NCBI GenBank assembly: GCA_021802825.1
Contig: JAJZRG010000002.1
Span: 28,740 to 92,739 of the forward strand
Source: Chloroflexota bacterium
Lineage (GTDB): Bacteria; Chloroflexota; Limnocylindria; Limnocylindrales; CSP1-4
Direction: 5' to 3'
DNA length: 64,000 nucleotides
The notes under the pieces were generated by a model, which was given only the letters and a program-made list of their open reading frames with translations, had not been told where the DNA came from and made no database searches. Shown one piece after another: positions 1-8,913 of this stretch. A program made the position numbers and the translations under genes. Numbering within the stretch: the stretch's first letter is position 1; every line of letters starts with the position of its first letter.

Positions 1-1
1 A

Positions 2-805
2 GGTGGCCCGGGCTCGGACAACGGATATGTTCCGGCCAGCGGCGACACGTCAAACACCGGCGGTATCACGCCGACCATGGGCAGCGCGATCATGCATTGC
101 TCGGGTACGACCGTGAGCGACCTTCAGGGCTCCTTCTCGATCCCAACGACAGGCGGTGCGGGCGCATACGTCATCATCTACCTGGTCCCGAACAATGGCT
201 CGAACGCGTCTCCGCTCGGCAATGTCATCAAGAACGAGGTCAAGGTCAGCATCGACGGCAAGACCGGGACCATCCCCTACACGCTGACGATCACGGCGCC
301 ATTCACGGAGACCACCGGTGGCATCCTCGCGGTCTTCGCGAAGGACGTGAACGGCACGATCTACACGAGCAAGTCCAACTCGCTGAACTGCACCGAGGCG
401 ACGCCGACGCCCACCCCCACGCCGACCCCCACGCCGACGCCGACCCCCACGCCGACGCCGACCCCCACGCCGACGCCGACGCCGACCCCCACGCCGACGC
501 CGACCCCCACGCCGACGCCGACCCCCACGCCGACGCCGACCCCCACGCCGACGCCGACCCCCACGCCGACGCCGGCCCCCACGCCGACGCCGACCCCCGT
601 GCCGGAGGTGACGCCCGCGCCCACGCCCGTGGGCAGCGTCCTCGCCGAGACGGGTGCGCCGCAGATCACCCCGCCGCCCACGGATGCGCTTGGCACAACC
701 AGTGGCACGGGCGGCAACGCCCTTCCGATGGTGCTCGCCGCGATTTCGGTCCTGCTGCTCGCGGTCCTGGCGGCGAAGCCGGCGCGGAAGCGCTCGCGCG
801 GCTAG
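2..805 (+). CDS. Secreted Thr-Pro-linker surface protein A, 5' end outside window
   Basis: The frame is open from base 2, so the true start and any signal peptide lie upstream; 267 codons are visible. The first ~130 residues look like a beta-rich exported domain with two cysteines. A long (Thr-Pro)n linker follows (visible residues ~134-199). The C-terminus holds LAETG (~214), then PPPTD exactly ten residues later, a hydrophobic segment (~240-259) and a basic ARKRSRG tail. This is the layout of a cell-envelope protein held at the membrane or processed by a sortase-like enzyme. The two downstream neighbours share the same C-terminal signature, so this is a tandem paralogous family. The function of the N-terminal domain is not recognised. 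Confidence 0.8.
   Translation, partial: GGPGSDNGYVPASGDTSNTGGITPTMGSAIMHCSGTTVSDLQGSFSIPTTGGAGAYVIIYLVPNNGSNASPLGNVIKNEVKVSIDGKTGTIPYTLTITAPFTETTGGILAVFAKDVNGTIYTSKSNSLNCTEATPTPTPTPTPTPTPTPTPTPTPTPTPTPTPTPTPTPTPTPTPTPTPTPTPTPTPTPTPAPTPTPTPVPEVTPAPTPVGSVLAETGAPQITPPPTDALGTTSGTGGNALPMVLAAISVLLLAVLAAKPARKRSRG
401..598 (+). repeat. (Thr-Pro)n coding repeat of protein A
   Basis: Low-complexity tandem DNA built from 6-bp and 18-bp units encoding alternating Thr and Pro, forming a rigid linker between the outer domain and the membrane anchor. All units are multiples of 3, so copy-number change would alter linker length without shifting frame. The antisense and alternate frames are also open here, giving spurious Val-Gly and Pro-His-Ala-Asp reading frames. 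Confidence 0.9.
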
Positions 806-839
806 CGGCCCGGCCCCGCGAGGGCCTTTCATAGAACCG

Positions 840-875
840 GACGAGAGCCGGGGCCTTCGGGCTCTGGCTCTCGTC
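840..875 (+). terminator. Long hairpin with UUCG loop after protein A
   Basis: A 16-bp stem (two G-U wobbles) closed by a TTCG tetraloop at 856-859 begins 35 bp after the stop codon of protein A and is followed by GTTAT. Position and stability fit a transcription terminator, although no long T-run follows, as is usual at this GC content. Confidence 0.6.
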
Positions 876-878
876 GTT

Positions 879-1380
879 ATCGGCGATGCGCGCGGTCGGC
901 TTGTTGACGGCGCGAACCGGGCACTCGCCGCGGCAACGGGCAGGACTGGGCCTTGCGGGTCCGGCTCATCTGCTCGCGTTCCATGGTGGCGGCCACTGCC
1001 AGACCCATTGCCCAGCTGCGATGGCCACGACGGCCGGCCGGTCCTCCGATACCACACAGTCGAAGAACAACCGCTGCGGTTTCAACGAGGATCCATCGTG
1101 CCTCCCGGACCCGCCCCCGCTCGTGGCGGCGCACTGCCCTTGGGCACGGGAGTACTGGGCGCTCCGTCCTAGGACTACGGTGCACGGTGGCACCGGTTTC
1201 GCCCGGCCGCCCGACCCGGCGTTCAGGTTCGGTGGCGTCGTGGGCGGTTAGGGGAGAACCGCGAGTACTAGACGCCGATGACCCGACAGCGAATGATCTA
1301 GGCACCGCCTTCAGGCAGCGGGTCCGGTCGAATGGCCGGAGGTACCAGGACTCCACCACCGCTATTCGGGGACCACGACA
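879..1380. other. ~500-bp intergenic region, no gene recognised
   Basis: Between the hairpin after protein A and the start of protein B I see no reading frame that resembles a protein. Local AT-richer patches around 1075-1100 and 1260-1300 could hold promoter elements for protein B, but no clear -35/-10 pair stands out. The GGGGA just upstream of 1381 is the probable ribosome binding site. Confidence 0.5.
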
Positions 1381-2187
1381 ATGACTCGCTCCACCGCCCC
1401 TCGCGCCGTCGGCTGGCTCGCCGCCGCGGGCCTCCTCGCGTCCGCCGTCATCTCGCCGACAACCGCGATTGCCGCGACGGTCATCCCAGTCGAGGGCTCG
1501 GGCAACATCACCGCCTGCCCTCAGGGCTACGCGACGATCGGCATCGCCGGCCCCAGCGTTGGCACGACTACCGACCAGGGCAGCTCGGGCGGCGTCACCG
1601 TTGACGTGACCTACTCGAACAGCCAGACGACCATTGCCTTCACCGTTACTGGTGGCGCGGTCAACATCGCCTACGTCAAGGGCGGCGACGCGTACAACGT
1701 GTACAACTACGGCTCCGCCGGCACCACCGGCGACACGGGCCTGGTCTCCCCGCTGAACGGCGGGCAAAACGTCCCGATCGTCAGCCACAGCGTGTTCTGT
1801 GCGACTGCCGGGACGTCGACCCCCACGCCCACGCCGACGCCGACCCCCACGCCGACGCCGACCCCCACGCCGACTCCGACCCCCACGCCGACTCCGACCC
1901 CCACGCCCACGCCGACTCCGACCCCCACGCCGACCCCCACGCCGACGCCCGTGACGGAGGTGACCCCCACGCCGACGCCGACGTCTGCCGCGACCACGAC
2001 GTCAGATCCTTCCGGATCCGTCCTGAGCGAGACGGGTGCTCCCGATGTCACCCCGCCGCCGACCGACACCATGGGCGGCACAGGCACCCCGGCCAATGGC
2101 AGCTGGCACCTCACCATCCTGGCCATCGCGGGCCTGCTCAGCGTCATCTTGGTCCTGACTCCCGCGACCGCCCGCAAGCGTCGCTGA
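1381..2187 (+). CDS. Secreted Thr-Pro-linker surface protein B
   Basis: 268 residues. An N-terminal signal peptide (basic start, hydrophobic core ~10-25, Ala-rich cleavage site near residue 32) precedes a ~115-residue exported domain rich in Gly, Thr and Val. A (Thr-Pro)n linker (~147-190) follows. The C-terminus repeats the family signature: LSETG at ~215, PPPTD at ~225, a membrane span (~243-262) and an ARKRR tail. GGGGA lies upstream of the ATG. It is the second of three tandem paralogues and is separately transcribed, given the terminator-like hairpin after protein A. The exported domain is unrecognised; it could be structural, adhesive or ligand binding. Confidence 0.85.
   Translation: MTRSTAPRAVGWLAAAGLLASAVISPTTAIAATVIPVEGSGNITACPQGYATIGIAGPSVGTTTDQGSSGGVTVDVTYSNSQTTIAFTVTGGAVNIAYVKGGDAYNVYNYGSAGTTGDTGLVSPLNGGQNVPIVSHSVFCATAGTSTPTPTPTPTPTPTPTPTPTPTPTPTPTPTPTPTPTPTPTPTPTPVTEVTPTPTPTSAATTTSDPSGSVLSETGAPDVTPPPTDTMGGTGTPANGSWHLTILAIAGLLSVILVLTPATARKRR
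1819..1950 (+). repeat. (Thr-Pro)n coding repeat of protein B
   Basis: In-frame tandem Thr-Pro codons, shorter and more varied in third positions than the repeat in protein A. They separate the exported domain from the C-terminal anchor. Confidence 0.85.
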
Positions 2188-2307
2188 CGGCGTCCCACAG
2201 CTCACCCCGACGCAGGTCGAACGCACCGGGATCGGAGCCTCAGGGCATCAATCCCGGTGTACCTCGACCTCACCGCCCCACCCGCCCCGACTGAGGAGCG
2301 ACAAACC

Positions 2308-2700
2308 ATGCAGCGACCGACGATCCGCCTCGCGGGCCGCCTGGCCCTCGCCGGCACGCTCTTCGTGGCACTCCTAGCTCCGGCCGTGGTGTTCGCCGCG
2401 GACCCGACGGCTGAGGCCCCGGCCGCCCCGCAGGCCAGCCAGCCCGCCGACCCGGTGGCCACGCCCTCGGCATCGGACCAGGTGATCTCGATCGACCCGA
2501 CCTTCATCACGCCGACCGCCTCCCCGGAGGGGGCCGTGCTCAGCTCCACCGGCCGACCGCAGCAGACGCTTCCCGCGACGGATGCCGTCGGCGGGACCAG
2601 TTCCACCAGCGCCAACCCGCAGGGCCTGCTGGTCCTGCTGCTCGCGCTGGCCACCATCAGCCTGGCCGTCGCATCCCTGCCTGAGGTGCGACGCCGGTAG
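2308..2700 (+). CDS. Short surface protein C with the same C-terminal anchor motif
   Basis: 130 residues. The ATG at 2308 is chosen over an upstream in-frame ATG (2257) because GAGGAG sits just before it and a clean signal peptide follows (hydrophobic ~8-29, cleavage after Ala). The mature protein is almost only a Pro/Ala-rich spacer of ~45 residues leading to LSSTG (~78), LPATD (~88, again ten residues later), a membrane span (~102-121) and a basic EVRRR end. It lacks the folded domain and Thr-Pro run of proteins A and B, so it is a near-minimal carrier of the shared anchor signal. Function unknown. Confidence 0.8.
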   Translation: MQRPTIRLAGRLALAGTLFVALLAPAVVFAADPTAEAPAAPQASQPADPVATPSASDQVISIDPTFITPTASPEGAVLSSTGRPQQTLPATDAVGGTSSTSANPQGLLVLLLALATISLAVASLPEVRRR

Positions 2701-2725
2701 GAGAGTCGCTGTCCCCGAAGGCGAC

Positions 2726-2760
2726 CATCGGCCGGGATGCGCAGCGCATCCCGGCCGATG
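2726..2760. terminator. Bidirectional terminator hairpin between convergent genes
   Basis: A perfect 15-bp stem (2726-2740 with 2746-2760) and 5-nt loop GCAGC lies between surface protein C and the convergent MBL-fold gene. It is well placed to end both transcripts. Confidence 0.75.
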
Positions 2761-2771
2761 CCTGCAGGGAG

Positions 2772-3515
2772 CTACAGGGCGAGGGCTGTTCCGGGCCAGA
2801 CGAACTCGGCCGGGCCGTCCCATCGGGCGCGGACCGCGGCGAGGGTGGCCTCGAGATCGCGTCCCGCCAGGACGTGGGTCAGCAGGACTCGGCTCGGTCT
2901 GGCCGTGGCGGCCAGATCCGCAATCGCCGGGCCGTCGAGGTGCAGGACGCCGGCAGGCACCGGCCCGGGCCCGAAGGTGACCTCGGTCAGAAGCGTGTCA
3001 CCGGGTCGGATGAGCGGCGCCAGCTCGGGACCGTTGCCGCAGTCGCCGCTGTACACAATCCCGGGGCCGTCGTCCGGGGCGACCCGAATCGCGTAACTCT
3101 CCGCAGTGTGCGGCACGAGTCGGCCCTCCACCATGAGCGAGCCGATGCGGCGCGTCTCGGTCCCCAGGGCCTCGAAGTCCAGCGCGGCCTCCGCGAAGCC
3201 GGGCTCCGCATGCAGTGCATCAAGCCGTGCCGCCAGGTCCCGTGGGCCGATGACGCGCGCCCGGCGCCGCGGCTCGAACTCGTAGCGGAGGTAGTGGCGC
3301 AGCGGCACGAGGTCGATGAAGTGGTCGGGGTGCAGGTGGCTCACGACCACGGCATCGAGGGCCGTCGGGTGCACGTGCGCAAAGATGCGCGAGAACACGC
3401 CCTGGCCCAGGTCGAGGAGAAGGTTCGTCCCCTTGTGGCTCACGAGGTAGGCAGAGCCGGCCGCGTCATGGCGATCCGTGTACGCGGGTCCGGCCCCCAG
3501 TACGGTCAGGCGCAT
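2772..3515 (-). CDS. MBL-fold metal-dependent hydrolase (RNase Z-like)
   Basis: 247 residues, a full single-domain metallo-beta-lactamase fold. The HLHPDH motif near residue 60 supplies zinc ligands. Later ligands are the His in VPHTAE, the Asp in SGDCG and the C-terminal His in LLTH. The N-terminal LTVLGAGPA strand and the arrangement resemble the ElaC/RNase Z and phosphodiesterase subfamily. Known relatives process tRNA 3' ends or hydrolyse cyclic or organic phosphodiesters; I cannot choose between these, and the short length without a clear exosite arm argues against a classical RNase Z. A TACGAT hexamer lies 23 nt upstream of the ATG. It stands alone between the surface proteins and the sigma-factor pair. 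Confidence 0.8.
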   Translation of the reverse strand: MRLTVLGAGPAYTDRHDAAGSAYLVSHKGTNLLLDLGQGVFSRIFAHVHPTALDAVVVSHLHPDHFIDLVPLRHYLRYEFEPRRRARVIGPRDLAARLDALHAEPGFAEAALDFEALGTETRRIGSLMVEGRLVPHTAESYAIRVAPDDGPGIVYSGDCGNGPELAPLIRPGDTLLTEVTFGPGPVPAGVLHLDGPAIADLAATARPSRVLLTHVLAGRDLEATLAAVRARWDGPAEFVWPGTALAL

Positions 3516-3647
3516 GTGCGGAGCTGGATCACCGCAGGATCGTAGCGTTCGGCCGAGCCCCGCGGTCGGCGTGCGCGCGAGCTCGGAGTCGGGCGACCCG
3601 TGGCGCGCGTCAGCGGGGCGTCGGCGCCAGGGTTAGGGGGCGGATGG

Positions 3648-4790
3648 CTAGGCGGATGGCGCCGGGGAGGGCTCAGCGCTGCTGTCGGTCGCCAGGAGGA
3701 CGCGGGAGGGAGCGACGCGCGGCGCGCGGCTCGTCTTCGCGGTCGGGGTCGGAGTCGCCGCCGGGACTGGCGTTGGTGTCGGGACTGGCGTTGGGGTCGG
3801 TGTCGGAGTCGCCGCCGGGACTGGCGTCGAGGTCGGGTCCGGCTTGGGCGTCGGGCCCGGCTTGGGTGTCGGCGCAAGCTTCTGCGTGCGATCCTGCGCC
3901 TTCGGCGTGGCGACGGCCGGCTCCGTAGGGGCGAGTGACGCGAGAGGCGTCGGGACCGGCGTTGCGGGCGGATGGCCGGCGCCGTTGCCCCCGGCATTGC
4001 CGTTGCCCCCGGCATTGCCGTTGCCCCCGGCATTGCCGCTGCCTGGGTTGCCCGAATCGCCATCGCCTTCAACCTGGCCGTTGCCCTTGCCACCGCTCGC
4101 GGTCAGCGTCTGGATCGCCTTGTCGCTGTTGGCCAGGGCCTCGTTCAGTCCCGGCAGGGCGTTGGCGTTCGCGCGCTCGATGAGCAGGAGGAGCACATCG
4201 CGATGCTGCTGCATGGCGAGCAGCGCCTGGGCAATGCCCGGCCCGGTCGTCTGGGCCAATGTCGTCGCGTCAACCGAGTAGGCGTTGAGCGCAGCGGTCA
4301 GCGCGGCCTGGTCGCCTCGGGTCCCGGCGTCGTACGCCTCGGCGAGACGAACCTGGGCGTTGGCGATCTCGGCCTGGAGGCGAGCTGCGGGATCGGTTGG
4401 CAGCGTGACGTCCTCGAGGGCGATCCGCGCGCCGTACAACGGCCCGCCGGCTCGCGATGCCGCGAAGACAGAGGTGCCGAGCAGCAGCCCGGCGAACACG
4501 GCCGCGGAGGCGACCAGCGAGACTCGGCGCAGGGTCCAGCCGGAGAAGGGGAGCGCCCAGCGACCGATGGCGAGGCGGACATGGCGATCAGGAAGCCTGC
4601 GCTCCGATTCGGACTGGATCCGCGAGCGCCACGCGGCCTCCATCACGGCCGCCCGAGCACGGCGAGCCTGCGCGGCACTGGGCTCCAAGCGAAGCCGAGC
4701 GTAGCGTGCCAGCGTCCGCTCGAGCGGTTCGCCCGCCTGCGGCTCGATCGCCTCCATCGTCTCCCAGTCTCCCGGCTCGTGACCGCTCAT
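3648..4790 (-). CDS. DUF5667-type membrane protein paired with ECF sigma factor
   Basis: 380 residues. The N-terminal ~95 residues are cytoplasmic and helical. A membrane span follows (~90-110). An extracytoplasmic helical domain (~112-230) has the pattern of DUF5667, with paired helices and evenly spaced Ala/Leu/Gln. The rest is a Gly-Asn repeat (~240-265) and a long Thr-Pro/Val-Pro tail. Its ATG overlaps the sigma gene stop by 4 bp (ATGA). Co-translation with an ECF sigma factor and the cytosol-membrane-outside layout suggest an anti-sigma or signal-transducing role, but no zinc HxxxCxxC anti-sigma motif is present. Confident on family and topology; the anti-sigma role is inference. Confidence 0.75.
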   Translation of the reverse strand: MSGHEPGDWETMEAIEPQAGEPLERTLARYARLRLEPSAAQARRARAAVMEAAWRSRIQSESERRLPDRHVRLAIGRWALPFSGWTLRRVSLVASAAVFAGLLLGTSVFAASRAGGPLYGARIALEDVTLPTDPAARLQAEIANAQVRLAEAYDAGTRGDQAALTAALNAYSVDATTLAQTTGPGIAQALLAMQQHRDVLLLLIERANANALPGLNEALANSDKAIQTLTASGGKGNGQVEGDGDSGNPGSGNAGGNGNAGGNGNAGGNGAGHPPATPVPTPLASLAPTEPAVATPKAQDRTQKLAPTPKPGPTPKPDPTSTPVPAATPTPTPTPVPTPTPVPAATPTPTAKTSRAPRVAPSRVLLATDSSAEPSPAPSA

Positions 4791-5368
4791 CGCGTGGTCC
4801 CCGACACTTCGGGCAGGTCGTCCGCTGCCATGCCAAGGTCGCGTCGCAGGGCCGCGATGGCCCGGAACTGAAGGCCCCGAACGGTGCCTTCCTGCCGGCC
4901 CATGACCTCCGCCGCCTCCTTCGCGGACAGACCGGCGAAGAAGCGCAACTCGATCGCCTCGCGCTGCTCCGGCGTGAGCCGGCGCAGCGCATGCGCCACG
5001 CTGTCCATCTCCTGGCGGAGGACCGCCAGGTCGTCTGGGCTCGCGTCCTCGCTCGAGCGCTCCGTCACGATGTCGAGCGTGGCGTGCTCGCGACGCGTCC
5101 TGACGTGATCGATGACCACATTCCTGGCCAGCCGGAAGAGCCAGCCCCCGAAGGGGATGCCCCGCGCCTCATAGCGCGGGAGCGCCTCCAGGGCCTTGAC
5201 GAAGACGAGCTGCGCAAGGTCCTCCGCGTCGCTCGGGCGGCCGACGCGGGCGGCGACGAACCGGTGGACCGGAACGTAGTAGCGATCAAACAGGGCCCCG
5301 AACGCGTCGGGGTCACCTGCTGCGGCGGCTTCTACTAGTCGGTCAATCGCCCCGTCGTCGATGCTCAT
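4787..5368 (-). CDS. ECF-type RNA polymerase sigma factor
   Basis: 193 residues, usual ECF length. Sigma region 2 spans ~20-90 (DAEDLAQLVFVKAL, then GWLFRLARNVVIDHVR, the -10 recognition helix). Region 4 spans ~125-180 (LTPEQREAIELRFFAGLS with the KEAAEVMGRQEGTVRGLQFRA helix-turn-helix). It directs RNA polymerase to a stress or envelope regulon. It is the first gene of a two-gene operon with the DUF5667 protein, with which it overlaps by 4 bp. A TAACAT hexamer lies 18 nt upstream of the ATG. Confidence 0.92.
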   Translation of the reverse strand: MSIDDGAIDRLVEAAAAGDPDAFGALFDRYYVPVHRFVAARVGRPSDAEDLAQLVFVKALEALPRYEARGIPFGGWLFRLARNVVIDHVRTRREHATLDIVTERSSEDASPDDLAVLRQEMDSVAHALRRLTPEQREAIELRFFAGLSAKEAAEVMGRQEGTVRGLQFRAIAALRRDLGMAADDLPEVSGTTR

Positions 5369-5393
5369 AACGATGCGCCGTCCCCGATGTTAG

Positions 5394-5426
5394 GCCTCCG
5401 GTGCGCCGCAGCGACGCACCGGAGGC
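5394..5426 (-). terminator. 12-bp stem hairpin upstream of the sigma gene
   Basis: Perfect inverted repeat (5394-5405 with 5415-5426) with a 9-nt loop, 140 bp past the stop of the PHP gene and 26 bp before the sigma start on the minus strand. It may end the long upstream operon, but no T-run follows and a role in the sigma leader is possible. Confidence 0.45.
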
Positions 5427-5566
5427 GCATCGTACGACTTACCGGCCCGTTGCGACATTAGAGGGGTCGTTGACGGCGGAGATGTCGAGCGAGATGGAGA
5501 AAGTCCTGCCGTCCGCGCCGGACTTGGCCCGGTGGCGCGACGGTTCCCCGGGGACGAACACGGTCG

Positions 5567-6598
5567 CTACGCCCCCTCAGTTGGCCCCGGCGGCATCGGC
5601 ACCCAAACGCGGTCGCCGCCACGCCGGAACGCGAGCGCCTCCACTCCGGCGCTCGCGGCAAGACGGTACGCGACGTCCAGCGCGTACGCGAACCACCCCA
5701 AACGGTGGGTGTCGGAGCCGATGGTCACGGCGCGCCCCCCCAGTTCGAGGTAGCGGGCCACGATCGGGGCGGCCGGGTAGGTCTCGCGCGGCAGCTGGCG
5801 GAGCCCCGAGGCGTTCACCTCCAGGGCGGTCCCGGAGTCAACGAGTGCCGCGAGTGCAGGCTCGTACAGTTCCGGCTGGGCGGCGAACTGCTCGGGCAGG
5901 ACGTGGGGGGCGAGGTACCGCTTCACCACGTCGATGTGGCCAAGCGTGTCGAACAGGCCCGACCGTGCCGCGGCCACGACCTCGTCGAAGTACGGCGCCG
6001 TTGCCTGGGCGAGGGTCTTGCCCGCCAGGAACGCTGCCACGTTGGCCGGCTCGTAGACCGACCCCGGGCCGCTGTGGACGCTGCCGATCGTGAAGTCGTG
6101 CGGGTGCCGGCGGAGCCACCCGCGGATCTCATCCTCGTAGCGGCGCTCGTAGGTCAGCTCGATGCCGAACCGCACGGCGAGCCCGTGCTCCGCCCATCGC
6201 TCGGCCGCCTGGCGCACATCGCGCTCGCGGTCCTCGAACGAGGAGAAGGCATAGGCCGGGGCGAAGGGGTCGAAGTCCACGTGGTCCGTGATCGCGAGCT
6301 CGGCGATCCCGCGCTCGACCGCCAGGGCGCAGTAGGCGTCGAGCAGCGCGTCGGGCGCGGCGTCGGGCGAGCGCACGGTGTGCATGTGGCTGTCGAGCGG
6401 GAGATCGTGCGCATTGCCCATCCCCGCGGCGACGCCGGCCTCGTAGATCTCGAGCTCGGCCTCACGCCGCGACCAGCGCCCGCTCACTGGCGCCGGAGCC
6501 AGGGTGGCCCTCCCGCCGGGCGGTCCGCCGGGCGCGTCTCCGGCCGCGGCGGATGCGTTCGCCTCGGCCGCCTCGGTCACCTCGGTCGCCTCAGCCAC
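5567..6598 (-). CDS. PHP-domain phosphatase, histidinol-phosphatase-like (HisK family)
   Basis: 343 residues. The PHP fold is clear from ~70: DSHMHT (metal ligands), ITDHVDFDPF, a GIELTY strand with its Glu ligand, IGSVHSG, LGHIDVVKRY and a final SDTHRLG. These supply the trinuclear metal site of HisK-type histidinol phosphatases (histidine biosynthesis, last phosphatase step). The GTG start at 6598 overlaps the kbl stop; residues 1-60 are low-complexity Ala/Glu/Pro, so a later start such as the ATG at MGNAHD is possible. No other his genes are nearby, so the substrate is not certain; related PHP proteins act on other phosphoesters. Confidence 0.78.
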   Translation of the reverse strand: MAEATEVTEAAEANASAAAGDAPGGPPGGRATLAPAPVSGRWSRREAELEIYEAGVAAGMGNAHDLPLDSHMHTVRSPDAAPDALLDAYCALAVERGIAELAITDHVDFDPFAPAYAFSSFEDRERDVRQAAERWAEHGLAVRFGIELTYERRYEDEIRGWLRRHPHDFTIGSVHSGPGSVYEPANVAAFLAGKTLAQATAPYFDEVVAAARSGLFDTLGHIDVVKRYLAPHVLPEQFAAQPELYEPALAALVDSGTALEVNASGLRQLPRETYPAAPIVARYLELGGRAVTIGSDTHRLGWFAYALDVAYRLAASAGVEALAFRRGGDRVWVPMPPGPTEGA

Positions 6599-7817
6599 GG
6601 ATCACCCCGAGCTCGTGGCCCACCCGGTCGAACGCGGCCAGCGCCTGGTCGAGCATCTCGTCGGTGTGGGCGGCGGTCACGATCGTGCGGATCCGAGCGC
6701 GGTCCAGGGCCACCGTCGGGAAGACCACGGACGTCCCGAACACGCCCTCCTCGAACAGCCGGTTGCTGAACCGGATCGTCGTCTCGCTGTCGCCCAGGAT
6801 GACGGGCGTGATCGGCGTCTCCGAGCGTCCGGTGTCGAAGCCGAGGCGCGACAGCTCCGCCTTGAAGCGCCGCGTGTTCGCCCACAGGCGCTCGATCAGC
6901 TCGGGCTCCTCCTGCATGATCCGGATGGCCTCGAGGCAGGCGGCGGCGACGGCGGGCGGGTGGCTCGTGGAGAAGAGGAACGGCCGCGCGCGCTGGATCA
7001 GGATGTCGCGCAGGCTCTGCGACCCGGCCACGTACCCGCCCAGCACGCCCACCGCCTTGCTCAGCGTGCCCACCTGGATGGCCACGCGCCCCTCCAGGCC
7101 GAAGTGGCTGACGGAGCCCCGCCCGTCCTTGCCGAGCACGCCCGAGGCGTGGGCGTCGTCCACGAACACCGCGGCGCCGTACTCCTCGGCGACCTCGACG
7201 ATCGCCGGCAGGGGGGCGATGTCGCCGTCCATAGAGAACACGCCGTCGGTGGCGATCAGGATCAGCCGGTACGGCTCGCCCTGGCCGTCGCGCCCCCTGC
7301 GGACGGCCTCCGCCAGGACCTCGCGAAGCGACGCCGGGTCGGCGTGCTTGTAGACGACGCGCGGCGCCTTCGACAGCCGCATCCCGTCGATGATCGAGGC
7401 GTGGTTCAGCTCGTCGGACACGATCAGGTCGGTCTCGCCGGTGATCGTGGGGATGACGCCGGTGTTGGCCGTGAAGCCGCTCTGGAACGTGAGGACGGCC
7501 CGGGTGTGCTTGAAGCGCGCCAGCTCCGCCTCGAGCTCCTCGTGGAGCGTCATCGTGCCGGCGATGGTCCGCACGGCCCCGGAGCCGGCGCCGAACCGCT
7601 CCACGGCCTCGATGGCCGCTCGCTTCATCCGCGGGTGGTGCGTGAGGCCCAGGTAGTCGTTCGAGGACAGGCTGATCACCTGCCGGCCGTCGAGCGAGAC
7701 GATGGGCCCCTGCGCGGAGCTCATCACGCGCAGCGGCCGGTAGAGGTGCCGCTCGCGGAGCGCGCCCAGCTCGTCGCCCAGGAAGGCGAGCGGGTCGGGT
7801 CGGGAGGGGATGCCCAC
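6591..7817 (-). CDS. kbl: Glycine C-acetyltransferase (2-amino-3-ketobutyrate CoA ligase)
   Basis: 408 residues, family-typical. It is a PLP enzyme that cleaves 2-amino-3-oxobutanoate with CoA to glycine and acetyl-CoA. Visible signatures are SSNDYLGL near the N-terminus, the GSGAVRTIAGT loop, VDDAHASGVLG (PLP-binding Asp and His), and the Schiff-base lysine in GTLSKAVG. The start is the GTG at 7817 because AAGGAGG lies five bases before it; a GTG at 7838 overlapping the tdh stop is the alternative. It directly follows tdh, which supplies its substrate. KBL, AONS and other alpha-oxoamine synthases are hard to separate by sequence; the tdh neighbour decides the call. Confidence 0.92.
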   Translation of the reverse strand: MGIPSRPDPLAFLGDELGALRERHLYRPLRVMSSAQGPIVSLDGRQVISLSSNDYLGLTHHPRMKRAAIEAVERFGAGSGAVRTIAGTMTLHEELEAELARFKHTRAVLTFQSGFTANTGVIPTITGETDLIVSDELNHASIIDGMRLSKAPRVVYKHADPASLREVLAEAVRRGRDGQGEPYRLILIATDGVFSMDGDIAPLPAIVEVAEEYGAAVFVDDAHASGVLGKDGRGSVSHFGLEGRVAIQVGTLSKAVGVLGGYVAGSQSLRDILIQRARPFLFSTSHPPAVAAACLEAIRIMQEEPELIERLWANTRRFKAELSRLGFDTGRSETPITPVILGDSETTIRFSNRLFEEGVFGTSVVFPTVALDRARIRTIVTAAHTDEMLDQALAAFDRVGHELGVIRG

Positions 7818-7834
7818 GATGGCCTCCTTGCGGC

Positions 7835-8863
7835 TCACGCCGTCCAGTCGAGGATGACCTTGCCCGAGTCGCCCGAGCGCGCGGTCGCGAACGCAGCCTC
7901 GTGGTCGCGGAACCCGAACCGGTGGGTGATCGCGGGCTTGATGTCCAGGCCCGACTGGAGCATCACCGTCATCTTGTACCAGGTCTCGTACATCTCCCGG
8001 CCGTAGATGCCCCGGACCGTCAGCAGCTTGAACACGATCTCGTTCACGTCGAGGCTGATGTCCTGGGTGGGGATGCCCAGGATCGCGATGGATCCGCCGT
8101 GGGCCATGTTGTCCATCGCGGCGCGGATGGCGGCGGGCGCGCCCGACATCTCCAGCGCCACGTCGAAGCCCTCGACCATGCCCAGCTTGCGCTGGACGTC
8201 GGCGAGATCGCGCTCCCGCGGGTCCACGGCGATCGTGGCTCCCATGCGCACCGCGAGGTCGCGGCGAACGGGGTTGGGCTCCGAGACCACGATGAATCTG
8301 GCGCCCGCGTGGCGGGCGACGGCCGTCGCCATCAGCCCGATCGGCCCGGCGCCCGTGATCAGCACGTCCTCGCCTAGGACGGGGAACGCCAGCGCCGTGT
8401 GGACCGCGTTCCCGAACGGGTCGAAGATCGCCGCGACGTCCTCGTCCACGCCCGGCCAGTGGTGCCAGATGTTGGTCATCGGGAGTGAGACGTACTGGGC
8501 GAAGCAGCCGTCGCGTCCCACGCCCAGGCCCACCGTGTACGCGCACAGGTGCCGCCGCCCGGCCATGCAATGGCGGCAGCGCCCGCAGGTCACATGCCCC
8601 TCGCCCGACACGATGTCCCCAGGCCCGAAGTCGTTGACGTTCGAGCCCACCTCGACGATCTCGCCCACGAACTCGTGACCGGCCACGAGCGGCGGCTTTA
8701 TGGTCTTCTGCGCCCACGCGTCCCAGGACTCGATGTGCAGGTCGGTGCCGCAGATGCCGGTCTTGTGGACGCGGATCAGCACGTCGTTGATGCCGATGAG
8801 GGGGTCGGCGACCTCGGTCAGCGAGAGCCCGGGCCCGGGAGCGGTCTTGACGAGGGCGAGCAT
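7835..8863 (-). CDS. tdh: L-threonine 3-dehydrogenase
   Basis: 342 residues, a zinc-dependent medium-chain dehydrogenase. It oxidises L-threonine to 2-amino-3-ketobutyrate with NAD+. GICGTDLHI and [12 protein letters not shown] hold the catalytic zinc ligands, [15 protein letters not shown] binds the structural zinc, and [20 protein letters not shown] is the Rossmann nucleotide loop followed by an acidic VSEPN typical of NAD specificity. GGAGG precedes the ATG. It is transcribed just before kbl, the classical threonine-to-glycine pair. Confidence 0.95.
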   Translation of the reverse strand: MLALVKTAPGPGLSLTEVADPLIGINDVLIRVHKTGICGTDLHIESWDAWAQKTIKPPLVAGHEFVGEIVEVGSNVNDFGPGDIVSGEGHVTCGRCRHCMAGRRHLCAYTVGLGVGRDGCFAQYVSLPMTNIWHHWPGVDEDVAAIFDPFGNAVHTALAFPVLGEDVLITGAGPIGLMATAVARHAGARFIVVSEPNPVRRDLAVRMGATIAVDPRERDLADVQRKLGMVEGFDVALEMSGAPAAIRAAMDNMAHGGSIAILGIPTQDISLDVNEIVFKLLTVRGIYGREMYETWYKMTVMLQSGLDIKPAITHRFGFRDHEAAFATARSGDSGKVILDWTA

Positions 8864-8913
8864 GCGCGCCTCCAGTGCGTCGGCGGGCCGTCGCCCGCCT
8901 CCGGTCTCTTGCC

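Noticed and set aside
361..717. Long Val-Gly repeat reading frame on the minus strand, and Pro-His-Ala-Asp frames on the plus strand
   Set aside because: They are the antisense and shifted reading of the Thr-Pro codon repeat in protein A. The Thr-Pro frame has a clear secretion and anchor context; the others do not.
877..1788. 300-codon minus-strand frame across the A-B intergenic space
   Set aside because: It runs opposite to protein B's signal peptide and domain, is Arg/Gly/Asp-rich and resembles no protein; typical high-GC antisense frame.
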